64,000 nucleotides of DNA from Pyrenula massariospora (lineage: Eukaryota; Ascomycota; Eurotiomycetes; Pyrenulales; Pyrenulaceae), in NCBI GenBank assembly GCA_021030905.1, contig JAGFMI010000014.1:186001-250000 (forward strand). The letters are read 5' to 3'. Below, piece after piece: positions 33,299 through 44,150 of the stretch. Below the pieces are notes generated by a model that was not told the origin of the DNA, did not search any database, and worked only from the letters and a program-made list of their open reading frames with translations. How positions within the stretch are numbered: the stretch's first letter is position 1; each line of letters begins with the position of its first letter. The translations under genes were made by a program, and so were the position numbers.

Positions 33299-34319
33299 AG
33301 ATGGTCTGCTGGCTCATCTCCATCAAAATGGGGTGGCAACTCATGTCAGTATCGCTATCCAGGGCCTCCTTTGACACAGTGATTTACTTCCATCGGAGGC
33401 TTTGGATGAGTCTCAGCGTATCTTGTAGGAATGGGCTACGTCTGAAGCTGACCAGGATCTTTAGTCTTGAAATGAAAATCAACAGTGACATTGAATATAA
33501 TAAACACATTTGTCTCCTTTTTCAACAAAGTCTTTCGTCTGTTTCCTCGAATAATTCATTGCTTGTGGAGAGTGCAGAAGTGGAAGAATCATTGATATAG
33601 GTTAGGTAGCTCCTCTCGCTGAAGCCGGTGCAATACATGAAACTCATACCGGAATGTACTCGCTAAGTACCGAGTATGGCGTGATCTTGGAACCGGATGA
33701 AGAATCTGGGGTGCAGGCGGGAGAGACGGCGGAGGGAATCCGAATTGTTTAATGTTTTCCACCCGCCAAGCCACAGGAACGCCGTGCAGGATTAGCGCCC
33801 ACAAGGGGAGGGGTGATTGGTGCTGGCCTCTTCTTCCCTCGTCATCTTCCCCTGACCCTGACCGGTGCCTTTTGCACTGCGGCACGTGTCAATGTGTTGT
33901 CAAATTTATCTTGCGTCCAAACATCGTGAAAATCTCCCCGTTGTGGTGTGAGGCGATGGCGCAGCGAGAGCATTCGTGGTCGTGTGGTGCCGCCCAACTC
34001 CAACAGAGCTGATGCGGCACAGTCAGGGACTGGCGGTAAGTTCTGACAACACGTTGCCCAAATCGAGGTGCAGATTATCCCGGATCGTCGAGAAGGGAAT
34101 GTAATGCATTTCCCCCGGAGGAACGCTGTTTACGCGGCCGAAACATCGGTGTCAAGACCTCATCAGACGAAGCGATTGCGCCATCACAAATCGCTCTAGC
34201 GTCAGCATACTTAACTAACCGGTGGGTAACAAAAGGTCACGCCTTTCCCCTCCCTCGCTACTAACCATCCTCACACGACACCAGCCTTCTAGTCTCTGCC
34301 GTCTCCCCATTCTCCTACC
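33299..34319. other. Intergenic interval
   Basis: No supported gene; overlapping ORFs at 33589-33885 and 33752-34012 lack ATG support or motifs. The 3' part (from about 34000) is the sulfatase promoter. Confidence 0.4.
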
Positions 34320-36121
34320 ATGGCTGAGAAAAGGCAAAAAGATGCACGCCCGAACGTTCTTTTCATCATGGCCGACCAGATGGCGGCGCCGTTGCTGTCC
34401 ATGTACAACTCGGCCTCGCCCATCAAGACACCCAACCTCGACCGCTTAGCAAAGGATAGTGTGGTGTTCAACTCGGCCTATTGCAACTCACCGCTGTGTG
34501 CACCTTCGCGATTCTGCTTGGTAACAGGACAGCTACCTTCCAAGATTGGCGCCTTCGACAACGCCAGTGACCTGCCTGCAGACACCCCTACCTTCGCCCA
34601 TTACATGCGCAATGAGGGCTATCATACCTGCTTAGCCGGCAAGATGCACTTCTGTGGCCCAGATCAACTACATGGCTACGAGCAACGACTCACGAGCGAC
34701 ATCTACCCCGGAGACTATGGCTGGAGCGTCAATTGGGATGATCCGGTTCGTGACCCTACTTTGACTGCATCAACCTACCACCACTGACATATGCACAACA
34801 GGATGTCCGGCCTGACTGGTATCATAACATGTCCTCCGTGCTCGACTCTGGCCCTATCGTTCGCACCAACCAACTTGACTTCGATGATGAAGTCCTCTAC
34901 AGGTCAAAGCAATACCTTTACGACCATGTCAGACATCGCGAGAACCAACCATTTTTCCTTACGGTGTCCATGACTCATCCTCACGACCCCTACAATATGA
35001 CGAAAGAGTATTGGGATATGTACGAGGACGTCGAGATCCCATTGCCCAAGGTCGCTGCTTTTCCCGAAGCACAGCAAGACCCTCATGCTCAGCGTTTGCT
35101 GAAGGTGATCGACATGGCTGGCCAGGAGATGCCAGAAGACAAGATTCGTGATGCACGCCGCTCATACTTCGCGGCTTGCACCTACGTGGATACTAAGATT
35201 GGTGAATTGTTGCAGACACTGCGAAATACCGGGCTGGACGAGAATACAGTCATTGTCTTCTCTGGTGACCATGGGGACATGCTCGGAGAACGAGGTCTGT
35301 GGTACAAGATGAATTGGTTTGAGATGTCAGGACGAGTGCCTCTCTTGGTACATTCACCTAATCGCTTTCCTCCTCACCGAGTCACCGAGAATGTCTCTAC
35401 GATGGATCTTATGCCAACCTTTGTGGAAATGGCTGGTGCCAAAGTTCTTCCTTATTTCCCAATCGATGGCCTATCTCTCATGCCATACATTACCGGTTCC
35501 GATCAGCCAAAACCAGACACTGTTATCGGCGAGTTCATGGGCGAAGGTACCCTTGCACCGCTCGTCATGATTAGGCGTGGTCGGTTCAAATTCGTGTACT
35601 GCCCCATCGACCCTCCTCAGCTTTACGATCTTGTGGAAGACCCGGCAGAGCTGAACAATCTTGCCAGCGGGTTCGTTGCCAACGTCGAGGTCCCAGGAAA
35701 GAAGCATGAGTCTCCAAAGTACTTTCCAGGACACCATTCTGAAGCTGTCCACCAACAGTCTGTCCAAGCATACTATCCTCCCCAGGCTCGTGCTTCGCCA
35801 TCCCCACCGAGAACGCCCAGCCCACATAGCTTTGCTGAGATCACCGGTTCCAAGGCAACTCCGTCCGACCTCGAAAAAGTCCTGGCCGACTTCTTCCGCG
35901 AAGTCGCCGTTCGCTGGGACTTTCCAAAGATTCACGACCAAGTTCTTCTATCCCAACGCCGCCGTCGTTTTGTGAACAGCGCGCTTGCCAAAGGTGAGAT
36001 CACGACATGGGACTACTCTCCTCAGGTTGATGGAGCCGCTATGTACGTGAGGAACATCGGAAAGAGAGGTGAGGCACTTGAAGACCTAGAGGTGACCAGT
36101 CGCTGGCCGCGACGCGCTTGA
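34320..36121 (+). CDS. Sulfatase, choline-sulfatase type
   Basis: Likely hydrolyses choline-O-sulfate to choline and sulfate, a fungal sulfur-storage and osmoprotectant route. Exons 34320-34745 and 34802-36121 (intron 56 bases, phase 0) give 581 aa. NVLFIMADQMAAPLL is the N-terminal metal-binding strand. SPLCAPSR holds the C-x-P-x-R sulfatase signature, whose Cys60 would be converted to formylglycine. SGDHGDMLGERGLWYKMNWF is the second metal site, in the form typical of choline sulfatases, and DPPQLYDLVEDPAELNNLA is the conserved C-terminal sulfatase segment. No signal peptide is visible, so it is probably cytosolic, as expected for choline sulfatase. Compared with bacterial BetC-type enzymes there is a Ser/Pro-rich insertion near residue 480 (PPQARASPSPPRTPSP). 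Other sulfate esters cannot be excluded. Confidence 0.92.
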
Positions 36122-38306
36122 GCGCAGTTGCACGTGTGTCTCATAACTACGATGGGTAGCAAATTTTCTACAAAAGCTAAAGAACGATTTGGCGATTTTG
36201 CATTTTCCACATCAAGAGCGATGTCTAAGATTTCATCCGAGATTTTCAATGATGATTGTGACGTATGGTACTGTGATTAAGGTGGTTCATTGATGATTGA
36301 TTCTTTACTTTAAGCGAGGTGTCGATGGCGAATCATACATGCATCTCCCCGTTTACATTAGTTTCTCTATGCTCGGGCAGTGAGCATCCGAACATTCGGA
36401 TTTTTTGGTGTCTTATTTTAGTTGCTTTGGTAGACCAGATGCAAACTCTTGAATAAATCTCCGTCGGACAATTGTTCCATACACCATATCGGAGTGAATT
36501 CATCCCACTCTCAAGTGCAGCAGAAAGCACACACATCCGACGCACCACTCTCGTGAAGTCCAACCGACTCTATCGTCATTGAGGGCCAAGATCCAGGATC
36601 TGATTCACTGAGCTGAATCATATGACGCTTGCGGAGCTAAAGATAAACCTTGGTCAATGATCGTCCGCGTTGAGCCCCTCTTGCCAAAAAGGAGGACTGT
36701 TCCGTGTGTATTGCGTATAGACCATGAAGGTAGACGCTGATGCGCGAATCCCATAGCCTCTACCCGTCAACGCTACCACCGGCTCTCCCTTCCCCGTAAG
36801 CTAAATAAGGATGCTCTAAACCCTCCTTCCCAAGCTCGCTGTTATACAGAGCATGGATATCCAGGAACCGATCCACAATATGGCCTACTACATTGCTTGA
36901 AGACCGGCAGGATCCGACGAACCTCGGTACACGACACGCGACACCTTGGAATTGGATTGATGTCCATCATGGCGTGGATCCGGTGAGTATCAGTGTCAGA
37001 CGGTGGATTGAGGCTCCAGATGACTTACGAGAAATACGAGCGGGCCGGATTAGGCAGGGCTCTATTCTTCGACAAAAGTAAAGGATAAGGCTGGGGCCGG
37101 CCCTTGCAGATATGACGTACGGTTGGTTTGCACTTCTAGGCACCGCTGACTAGCTGACTGCTAGAAGGGGGGATGGGATGACCATCTTGCCAAGGCTCCG
37201 GATGGTTTAGGGAAATGGCCCCAGGGGAGGGGTGGAGGCGAGAGCGAAAACTGTGCTGGATATCGGAGCACGGACTTTGAGGTCAAGTCCAAGCAAGATA
37301 TCGCCTTGTACCTCGGACTCTGTAACAGTGCTTTCCGAGATCTGGGCACTACAATGCCCTGTGCTTTCGCATGAGTGCTGTTGCTGAAGGCCAGTAGGCG
37401 GGATCGCGGCAACCAATCGTAAGTTCTCGGGAAACCTTCCCATAGTGTATGAAGGATAACGTCGTCGATGGTCGTCGAGATGTGGTAGCCAAGAATGGGT
37501 TTATTCCTCTCCATGGTTAGCTCTGTCTAGACGAACGAGATGCAAATGCCCATTCGGATTATATCAATTTCCAATTAGACTTCCTAAAATCATTCGTAGG
37601 TGATTCTCATTGGTGTTTGGATCAGCTGAAGGTAAGTAGTGTTCTGAAAAATGTTAGAAAAGTTTGCGGTCTCGAACCACTGTTGTGGGATTCTTATGCT
37701 CGCTTTATACGGCTCTAGAATGTCCTGCAGCCGTGTCTATCTCTTCCACTCTAGTCATGACAGCTAGAGTTTTGAATCGGAACGTCTTTGTAGGTTGTCT
37801 TTTAATGTCTGAGGCCTCAAAGATTTCTTACATTATCTTTCGCATCTTGAGTTCCTAAAGTTTGAAAGCTCTGGGTGTAGAGTTCTATGTGCTTGGAGTC
37901 CAACCTGGAAATGGGAAAAAAAATAAAAATTTAAAAAAATTAACGGGGAGGAGCTGATCAGACTACTCATCCTCACCTGATAGCGAAGTATACAGCGACC
38001 ACAGTCCGAAGACTGTACGGCCACGGAGGACAAGTCGACCGAGGGATTCCGTTGACAAATATTTGCCAACTGGGCCACGCCGAAAAGCTATGCCCGAAAA
38101 GCTGACCCCGCATGATGTATGGCAATATTTATCGGTTTTTGGTGTGCGTCACCACTGATATTTTCAACATCACCCCAGGTTCACTAAGCAGCGAGCATGT
38201 TTCTATCACTCAACAATTCCTAGCCGCCCCACAACTCTCCAATTTCTCTTAGTTGGTTGAAGGTATTCAGGTTGAGAAGATCGCCACCTCGTCCGCTTGA
38301 GCAAAT
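36122..38306. other. Intergenic interval, 2.2 kb
   Basis: No recognisable gene. A minus-strand ATG ORF at 37161-37514 (117 aa, MERNKPILGYHIS...) has protein-like composition for its first half only. An A-rich run is at about 37915-37940. The final 150 bases are the promoter of member A. Confidence 0.4.
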
Positions 38307-39914
38307 ATGCGCGGACGCGCTCGCAAATGGCTTGGTCTCAGGACCATTGACGTTAGTGAAGAGCTAAAAAAGCTTGAACTTGTCCCATATCGACGGCTAC
38401 CATTCTTCAACAAATTCAAAGACTTCGCATTCTCTCTAAGAGGGGGTCTCAAATCGCGCTACGCTAGATTTTGCATAGGTGGCGAGACAAACCTCCTACG
38501 GATTGCCCGACAGTTCTTCGAAAGGTGGGGCTACTTTGTGTGGTATAACAGTGACTGGTCAAACTGGAGTAACAGCGACTGGGCGAAATGGGCTTCTGGC
38601 GACGCGTCAACTCGAGCAAGAAAGAAGGATCGGGATGATCGGTGAGTGCCATTGGACGCTGGCGGATGGAATCCCGGCACCAGAGTATGAACCAGTCAAC
38701 GATGCTAACAAGATGCTCGCCACATAGTCTAATCAACAACTTGGTCTCTTTACTGAGAAAGATGCGACAGAAAGCTTTCTCTGACCCTGTCCGTCGCTCC
38801 TAGCCGTACCTTCGTTGTTCCCAAAGCTGATCGATTGTAGACTCCGCGAGAAACACCAGAGCAAATGCTTCAGGAAATTGCCCAAGATGACAAAGACACT
38901 GCTGAAAGCAAAGATCATGAAGAGGACTTTTCAATGAACTTTGCCTCTCCCGTTCCTCCCAGTGACATCTCAATGCAGAAGACACATACGCTTAAGTTCA
39001 GCGATACCACATCAACTACGTCAAAGCTGGAACCTGCCCCCAAGTGGAAATTGCTTCGCAACAACATTTTTGTCGAAGCTATGAAATCAAATGATCAAGA
39101 GAAATCTCTTCTCGGGCCTGTATCGAACAATTCTGGTTTCCGAACCGAGCTTGGAGGCGAAAGCCAGGAGTTCAGCTCCATGCTTACACCTAACGAAAAC
39201 GTCCACCGGGAGCTACCTTTCACGGATCGAATCGAAGGGAGCGAGGATGCAACGGAAGACAACGGCTCACTAGGTTTGCAGCCAACTAACCCTGAGCAGG
39301 CGTACTACAATCAGCCAGAATCAAACCAAGGCTACGACAAAAAAAGCTCAGAAGGCGAGACGGCGGCCAATACCTTCGCACAGGTTCATTCGCAGCCAGA
39401 ATCGGGCATCAGTAACAGTGATTCTACGGCAGCTGGGAGTAGCTTCATGTCGCAGAAGTTGTTTCCCATCTTATTCGCTCCGACTTCTGTCAATCCTCCA
39501 AGCGGCGTCCCTAATGCGAAGCAAGCCGGCAGTAGCTTCATGTCGCAGCTTTTCCCCATCTTATTCAATCATACTTCTACCAATCCTCTTAGCGGCGTTC
39601 CCCATACCATACCCTTAAATAGTGGACATGAAATTGCACAAGTTCATCGGAAAGAGACCACTCCGCTATCCGCCGAGAACTGCGCTACACCACCGAGAAA
39701 TGACCCGTTGCCCTGCGTCGGGGCATCTACTACGGAAAGCAGGGCACAATCAGCATGGAATAATCTTGACTATCATTTGCAAGAGCTTCTAAAAGATGAC
39801 CCCACCGAGTTCACACGATTTGCTCAAGCTTTGGAAGATTGGTCCAGAACACTCAGGGCGCGCCTGCAGGGTTACGACGGGAAAGATCGTGGAGGCGGTG
39901 TTGGCAGCGCTTAA
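38307..39914 (+). CDS. Family 1 member A, unknown function
   Basis: Exons 38307-38641, 38728-38788 and 38841-39914 with introns of 86 and 52 bases give 489 aa. Exon 1 encodes the family domain, starting KWLGLRTIDVSEELKKLEL and ending with the core ARQFFERWGYFVWYNSDW; it stops after two bases of an Arg codon. The 61-base micro-exon encodes LINNLVSLLRKMRQ plus KAFSDP. At the position where the short members splice (after 43 bases) there is no GT here, and the donor lies 18 bases further on. The tail (exon 3) is acidic, Ser/Thr-rich and carries a 93-base tandem duplication (39438-39530 and 39531-39606) containing SSFMSQLFPILF, then a helical end with LQELLKDDPTEFTRFAQALE. The protein is the longest of the family. 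No signal peptide; RARKKDRDD precedes the micro-exon. Gene model is strong because both junctions keep frame; function unknown. Confidence 0.75.
39438..39606 (+). repeat. 93-base tandem duplication in member A
   Basis: Unit 1 (39438-39530) and a partial unit 2 (39531-39606) both begin AGTAGCTTCATGTCGCAG. Unit 2 has a three-base deletion and several substitutions, so the reading frame is kept. Confidence 0.85.
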
Positions 39915-40864
39915 TGCTTGGACAATGCTTCGTGAAAGTAAAGCCTTTAATGTGCGCCTCGAAGTCAGAGCTTGAAATTGGGATCAACCGAGTGTCAAAA
40001 GCTTAAGCTCCTCTCTGATAGACTTTGAATGATTCAATAGCTAGTATCTCCACATCTATCCCAATCGCTCAAGCATTGCCTATGTGAGCTATTCAGGCCA
40101 GTGTTTCGACCTTCGCTTTCTCTATTCGCATACTCAATTACTAGGCTTTCCAAATGAGGAACTCTCTATGAAGTGCTCGCTAAGGATGACCTCGTTTCTA
40201 TCATGCGTCTGGCAAGGTCGACCACGCCAGAGATCAATCAAGTGCCCTCGCCGCGGAACAGGAACAGAAGGATCCTAAAGCTTTATAATCTGTCGGTCCG
40301 TTCTTCTCTTGCCGCTTGCTGTCGTATAGTCTCCGAAGTAAAGCGTCAAACCAATGCACTGATTGCCGAGTCGGAGCCAGAAGCCTTGAGTAGGTAATTT
40401 TGCACATCGCCCCTCAGCCAATGCCATAGAGCATTCAGACTGTCTTGAAGAGCTGATATCCGTGAGATCACAGACCCGTAACTGGAGGCTGTGCAAGTGC
40501 TAGAGACCTTCGGTCCTTCGACGAGAACAGTCAAACGCACAAGAGCTGCATCCTCATGATCTGAGGCGTGCTAAAGTGATCCGGCACAAAGTGATCTTGA
40601 GCTATGAAGCTTCACCGACGCTTTCTCCACCTCCACGCAGCAGCAAGGTAATCTAAGTCCATACAACATACCTACCAGCATTCTATCTTTGCTGAACCAT
40701 TCCCCTAATATTTCCAGTAGGTCTTAGCCAAAGCTCTCGAAAGGATTCTAATGTTCATCAGGTTCCAGAATCACTTGCAAGAGAGTTCCAAGCGTACCGC
40801 TCGACCCTTAGGTGCCTTGTGAACAAACCATCACAGGAAATAAGACCTTCTCAAAAGCCTTACC
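39915..40864. other. Interval with possible decayed exons
   Basis: This interval would be expected to hold exons 1 and 2 of member B if B were complete. Protein-like fragments occur (VLAKDDLVSIMRLAR near 40170, and VLAKALERILMFI near 40735 after a good TTTCCAG acceptor) that resemble the micro-exon helix, but neither connects in frame to B. They may be remains of family 1 copies. Confidence 0.3.
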
Positions 40865-41638
40865 ATGGACCCTCAATCAAAATTTGATACAATCGATAGC
40901 TACGACGACCCTTTCCTCCTAGTGACTGACCAGGATATGGATGTCGACCAAGATCACATTGGGCAACTCATGACAGAGCCGAGTCACTCCATTGTCCTTG
41001 AACCCGTTGTGCGAGAACCCGTTGTACGCGAACCCATTGTATGCGAACCCACTGTGCGTGAACCTAATGTGCGCCATCAGGCAGAGGTGCCTGGAGAGGA
41101 CAAAACTGCGGGTAGTCAGAAGTACGAATGGCGTCCCTGCAGCGATCAAGTCCGACGGCCCAAACGCAGAGGCATCGTTATCGATTTCTCGGACTACGGG
41201 AAACCGAAGTGGAACTCTGCTTCAGCACCTCTCCTCCTCAGTGGTCCAGATCCGATGCAACCTGCATTGAAGAGACTCCATGAGAGTATAGAAGCGCTTC
41301 GAAAGCGAGACTCTGACCTCTGCGACTTTGAGGACCGTGTACATGGCGTATTATCCACAAACACAGCTCGAGGTGCTGGTAAAGCGAGTTTACAAGGCTT
41401 ATTCGATGATTACGACCAGTTTTTCAACGAAGTCTGGAAGTTCGAACATCAGCATAGAGATACTAAGGAGCTTGGAGACCCCTTGACTAGGGCGAAAGAG
41501 TACATTTCACTATTCGAGAGCCTCTTCAAGATTAAAGATGCGACACAGAGGGTGATCCAAGGGGCAGAGGATGTAATTATGGAAGTGACTGGAGGTGGCG
41601 AAGGCGGTGGTACCTCCTTGTTGCGGGATTCCGCCTAG
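40865..41638 (+). CDS. Probable family 1 member B, lacking a visible exon 1
   Basis: A 257-aa ORF from the ATG at 40865. It starts with an acidic segment, contains five copies of a pentapeptide of type EPVVR from a 15-base tandem repeat (41000-41074), a basic patch RRPKRRG, and ends with RAKEYISLFESLFKIKDATQ, which closely resembles TAREYISLLEKACNSRDGAQ in the tail of member C. It therefore looks like a family 1 last exon. An in-frame TAA at 40841-40843 and the phase of nearby AG acceptors prevent a clean join to any upstream micro-exon, so the gene is either truncated at its 5' end or uses the ATG as its start. Confidence 0.55.
   Translation: MDPQSKFDTIDSYDDPFLLVTDQDMDVDQDHIGQLMTEPSHSIVLEPVVREPVVREPIVCEPTVREPNVRHQAEVPGEDKTAGSQKYEWRPCSDQVRRPKRRGIVIDFSDYGKPKWNSASAPLLLSGPDPMQPALKRLHESIEALRKRDSDLCDFEDRVHGVLSTNTARGAGKASLQGLFDDYDQFFNEVWKFEHQHRDTKELGDPLTRAKEYISLFESLFKIKDATQRVIQGAEDVIMEVTGGGEGGGTSLLRDSA
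41000..41074 (+). repeat. 15-base tandem repeat, five copies
   Basis: Five in-frame copies of a unit like GAACCCGTTGTGCGA at 41000, 41015, 41030, 41045 and 41060, encoding EPxVR/EPxVC pentapeptides in member B. Confidence 0.95.
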
Positions 41639-42796
41639 GTAAATCGGTCTATATTGATTATAGAAGACCTGAATGATGGAAGGTATGAGAGCGTAGTCTT
41701 GGAGGGACACGTTGGCAACGATCCAGCAAGAGAGCAGAATGGCTATTGATGGACGTTTTTCATTCTTGGACTTGCAAGTGACGAGCCTCATGGCTTATAT
41801 TGGAGCTCTAAGGTAGCAAGTCCGATGGAGGCATGCATTTTTCTTAGCTAAATACCATCCACAAAGGTCAATGCATCGGCTCAGGAGCTAATATTCACCC
41901 TCCATAATTTGGCGGTCTCCTGGGTCGCCTTCTTCCATTCGCAGATACAACCCACTTCCGGAAGCCCCCTTCGCTACTCATTATCCATCTCATCTCTTGG
42001 AGGCGCAGGCCATGACAATGGAGGGCGGATATGTGTAGGCACTTGTAGGGATAATGTATACCAACCAAGCTCCACCTCCTTGTCAATTTATGTCGAGCAG
42101 ACCACTGTACCAAAAGATCGGCCGTAATAGCCAAATGGATAGACTGCTTATTGTTCGACAACGTAGCACATCGTAGGCATTGGAAAGTAGCTCCTCACTC
42201 GAATGATATCATGCCACAGAAGTCACGGAGTCTTGGACCACAGAAAACCGGAAGCCCTTTTTGTGTATGAAAATTGAGGAGCGACGGTCGGGCTCGGAGG
42301 AGTCAGATCTAACCATCAAACATAAGAAGAATCGAATTATTGAGGCCTATACGCGGGATCAGCAAAGCCAAAGAAAAGGTAATTGATAAACATTGATTTT
42401 GAGCCGCTACCTAGAGCCTGAATGGTTGCTTCTCGCGACGATATCTGCTGTAGTGAGCCACTTTGCCTTGTTCAAGAGGAAACCACAAGGGAGATTCTAG
42501 GGAGTTCACGCCGTACTAGAGCAGGTCCTGAATGGTGACTTTGAGAGAACTCTGATTCAAAGACATATCATGAAATTGGCCAGTTAGCCAGGGAGACGGA
42601 GACTCTACCTGAACATTGGTGGGCATAGAAGCCTTTAATAAACCTCAGCTGCAGACCACGAAGGTGAAGCAGACTTCTTCACACTCCCCTCCGCACCATT
42701 TTCTATCTCGTTGCTCGCCGATACGAATGTCCTTTGCTCCGGATATTCCGTCAAGAAAAACCGTCGCAGTGGAACATTTGATCTCTTACTTGCGAA
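41639..42796. other. Intergenic interval with dispersed repeat
   Basis: No supported gene. It holds copy 2 of the 42-bp dispersed repeat (42093-42134). ORFs at 41895-42161 and 41909-42127 overlap that repeat on opposite strands and are not credible genes. Confidence 0.45.
42093..42134 (-). repeat. 42-bp dispersed repeat, copy 2
   Basis: Reverse complement matches 22310-22351 at 38 of 42 positions, all differences being transitions. No gag or other retroelement protein is found beside this copy. Confidence 0.8.
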
Positions 42797-44150
42797 ATGA
42801 CTAATGGCACTGGCCGTCTCTCCGAAACGATCATGTCAGACAGACAAGCACAACGATCCACCGATCAACACTTAGAGGGCACAATGCGCGCTCGAATCAA
42901 AGCGAGTAAGGTCCAGGCGGTAGTCCAAAACACGAGCGGAAAGCTGATACCCAAAGCGAGGATGCGACCGCATATCTCAAGGAGGCAGAAGAATTAAGTC
43001 GGAAGGCGGAAAAGCTTCGAGAGAAGGCCGAGCGCTTTCAGGACTCCGCTGCTTACATTCGACATGAAACCAAGCCGAGCGTGGAGGAGGCGGATCTGCT
43101 GGACGTTCAGGCGAAGGTAAATATCAATCTTTACGATCAAGAGCAGTGTGCAGGTTGGATATTTGCAAATCTGACTTCTGGTTCCAGGTTCTTAAGTGCA
43201 CTGGTTGCATGAACAAGATGTACAGAAGCGCGGTCTACATCAAACAAACCAGGTATCCCCTGTGTTGGAGTGACCGTTTTCCGCTCCGAGACAATCTGGA
43301 AGGTCTCCTAAAGTGCCTTGATCGCGCTCTCCTCAATCATGGCGGCTCGACTCGTTATACGGAGGTTTTTCGAAGCGAAGCTGGAAAATGCTTCGATGAG
43401 AACAACTTGAACCCGCCAGGCCCAATAGCTCTGGAAGAAACCAAATATGCAATCTCCGACATCTAATACCATTCTTTCTTGCAATTAAGATCAAGATGCG
43501 GTTTCAACTTCGGTCACAGTGTTCACTCACAAGACGCCATTGGTACTTTCTACCTAGCGACCAGAGGCAGAATGGTCTCTAAACGAGAAGATCTAGAGGC
43601 AGGACTCACCTACCACGAGTCCATGATGAATATATGGATCGATTTCTATGGAGAGCAAGGAAACGGGCTAGACTTTGAATGGTGGCTGCCATACGACCGA
43701 CAGATCTGACCTTGGTACCAGAGCCTCGGTGAATGCCCCGATTTGGTCCGCACGAAAATGGGTGGTTCGAGCGTTGATGCCGACTCTGGTCAATCTGAAG
43801 GTTCTGATGATGGGGAGTGTAGGGACGTACAAGACACTGAGGATGACGAGGAAGCTGAAAACAATGAAAAAGATGAAGGGACTAATGAGGACATGAACAA
43901 CGAGGGTGATGAGGTTGAGGAGGATCAGGTAGATGTGGGTTCATCAAAGGAAAGGAGCCGCAGACGAGGAGGAAGCGAAATTTGGATTCTAAGCACGAAG
44001 AGGCTGGTAGAACTAAGAAGATTCTGCGAAAGAATGGAGGTTCTCAGCAACTCTGAAGCAGCGCTAAAGGCTGCTGTCTCAAAGGCTTGGGGGCCAGCAG
44101 CTTATGCTTTATCTTCGCTAATGATGTTTGAGACGAAGTTTCCTTCATAG
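42797..44150 (+). pseudogene. Family 2 pseudogene J
   Basis: Homologous to gene I along its whole length. Exon 1 runs from the ATG at 42797 to 43116; an intron 43117-43187 is in the same place and phase as in I, and exon 2 begins VLKCTGCMNKMYRSAVY. Exon 1 needs a frame change at about 42925-42940: EGTMRARIKASKVQ is in one frame and ATAYLKEAEELSRKAEKL in another. Exon 2 has two in-frame stops, a TAA directly after KYAISDI (43464-43466) and a TGA after WWLPYDRQI. Between them CLDRALLNHGGSTRYTEVFR and YHESMMNIWIDFYGEQ match I closely. After the second stop the frame continues into an acidic segment and a tail (EALKSNSE-like, ending near PAAYALSSLMM) that resembles a family 1 tail more than gene I. 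The copy cannot make a full protein. Confidence 0.7.
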
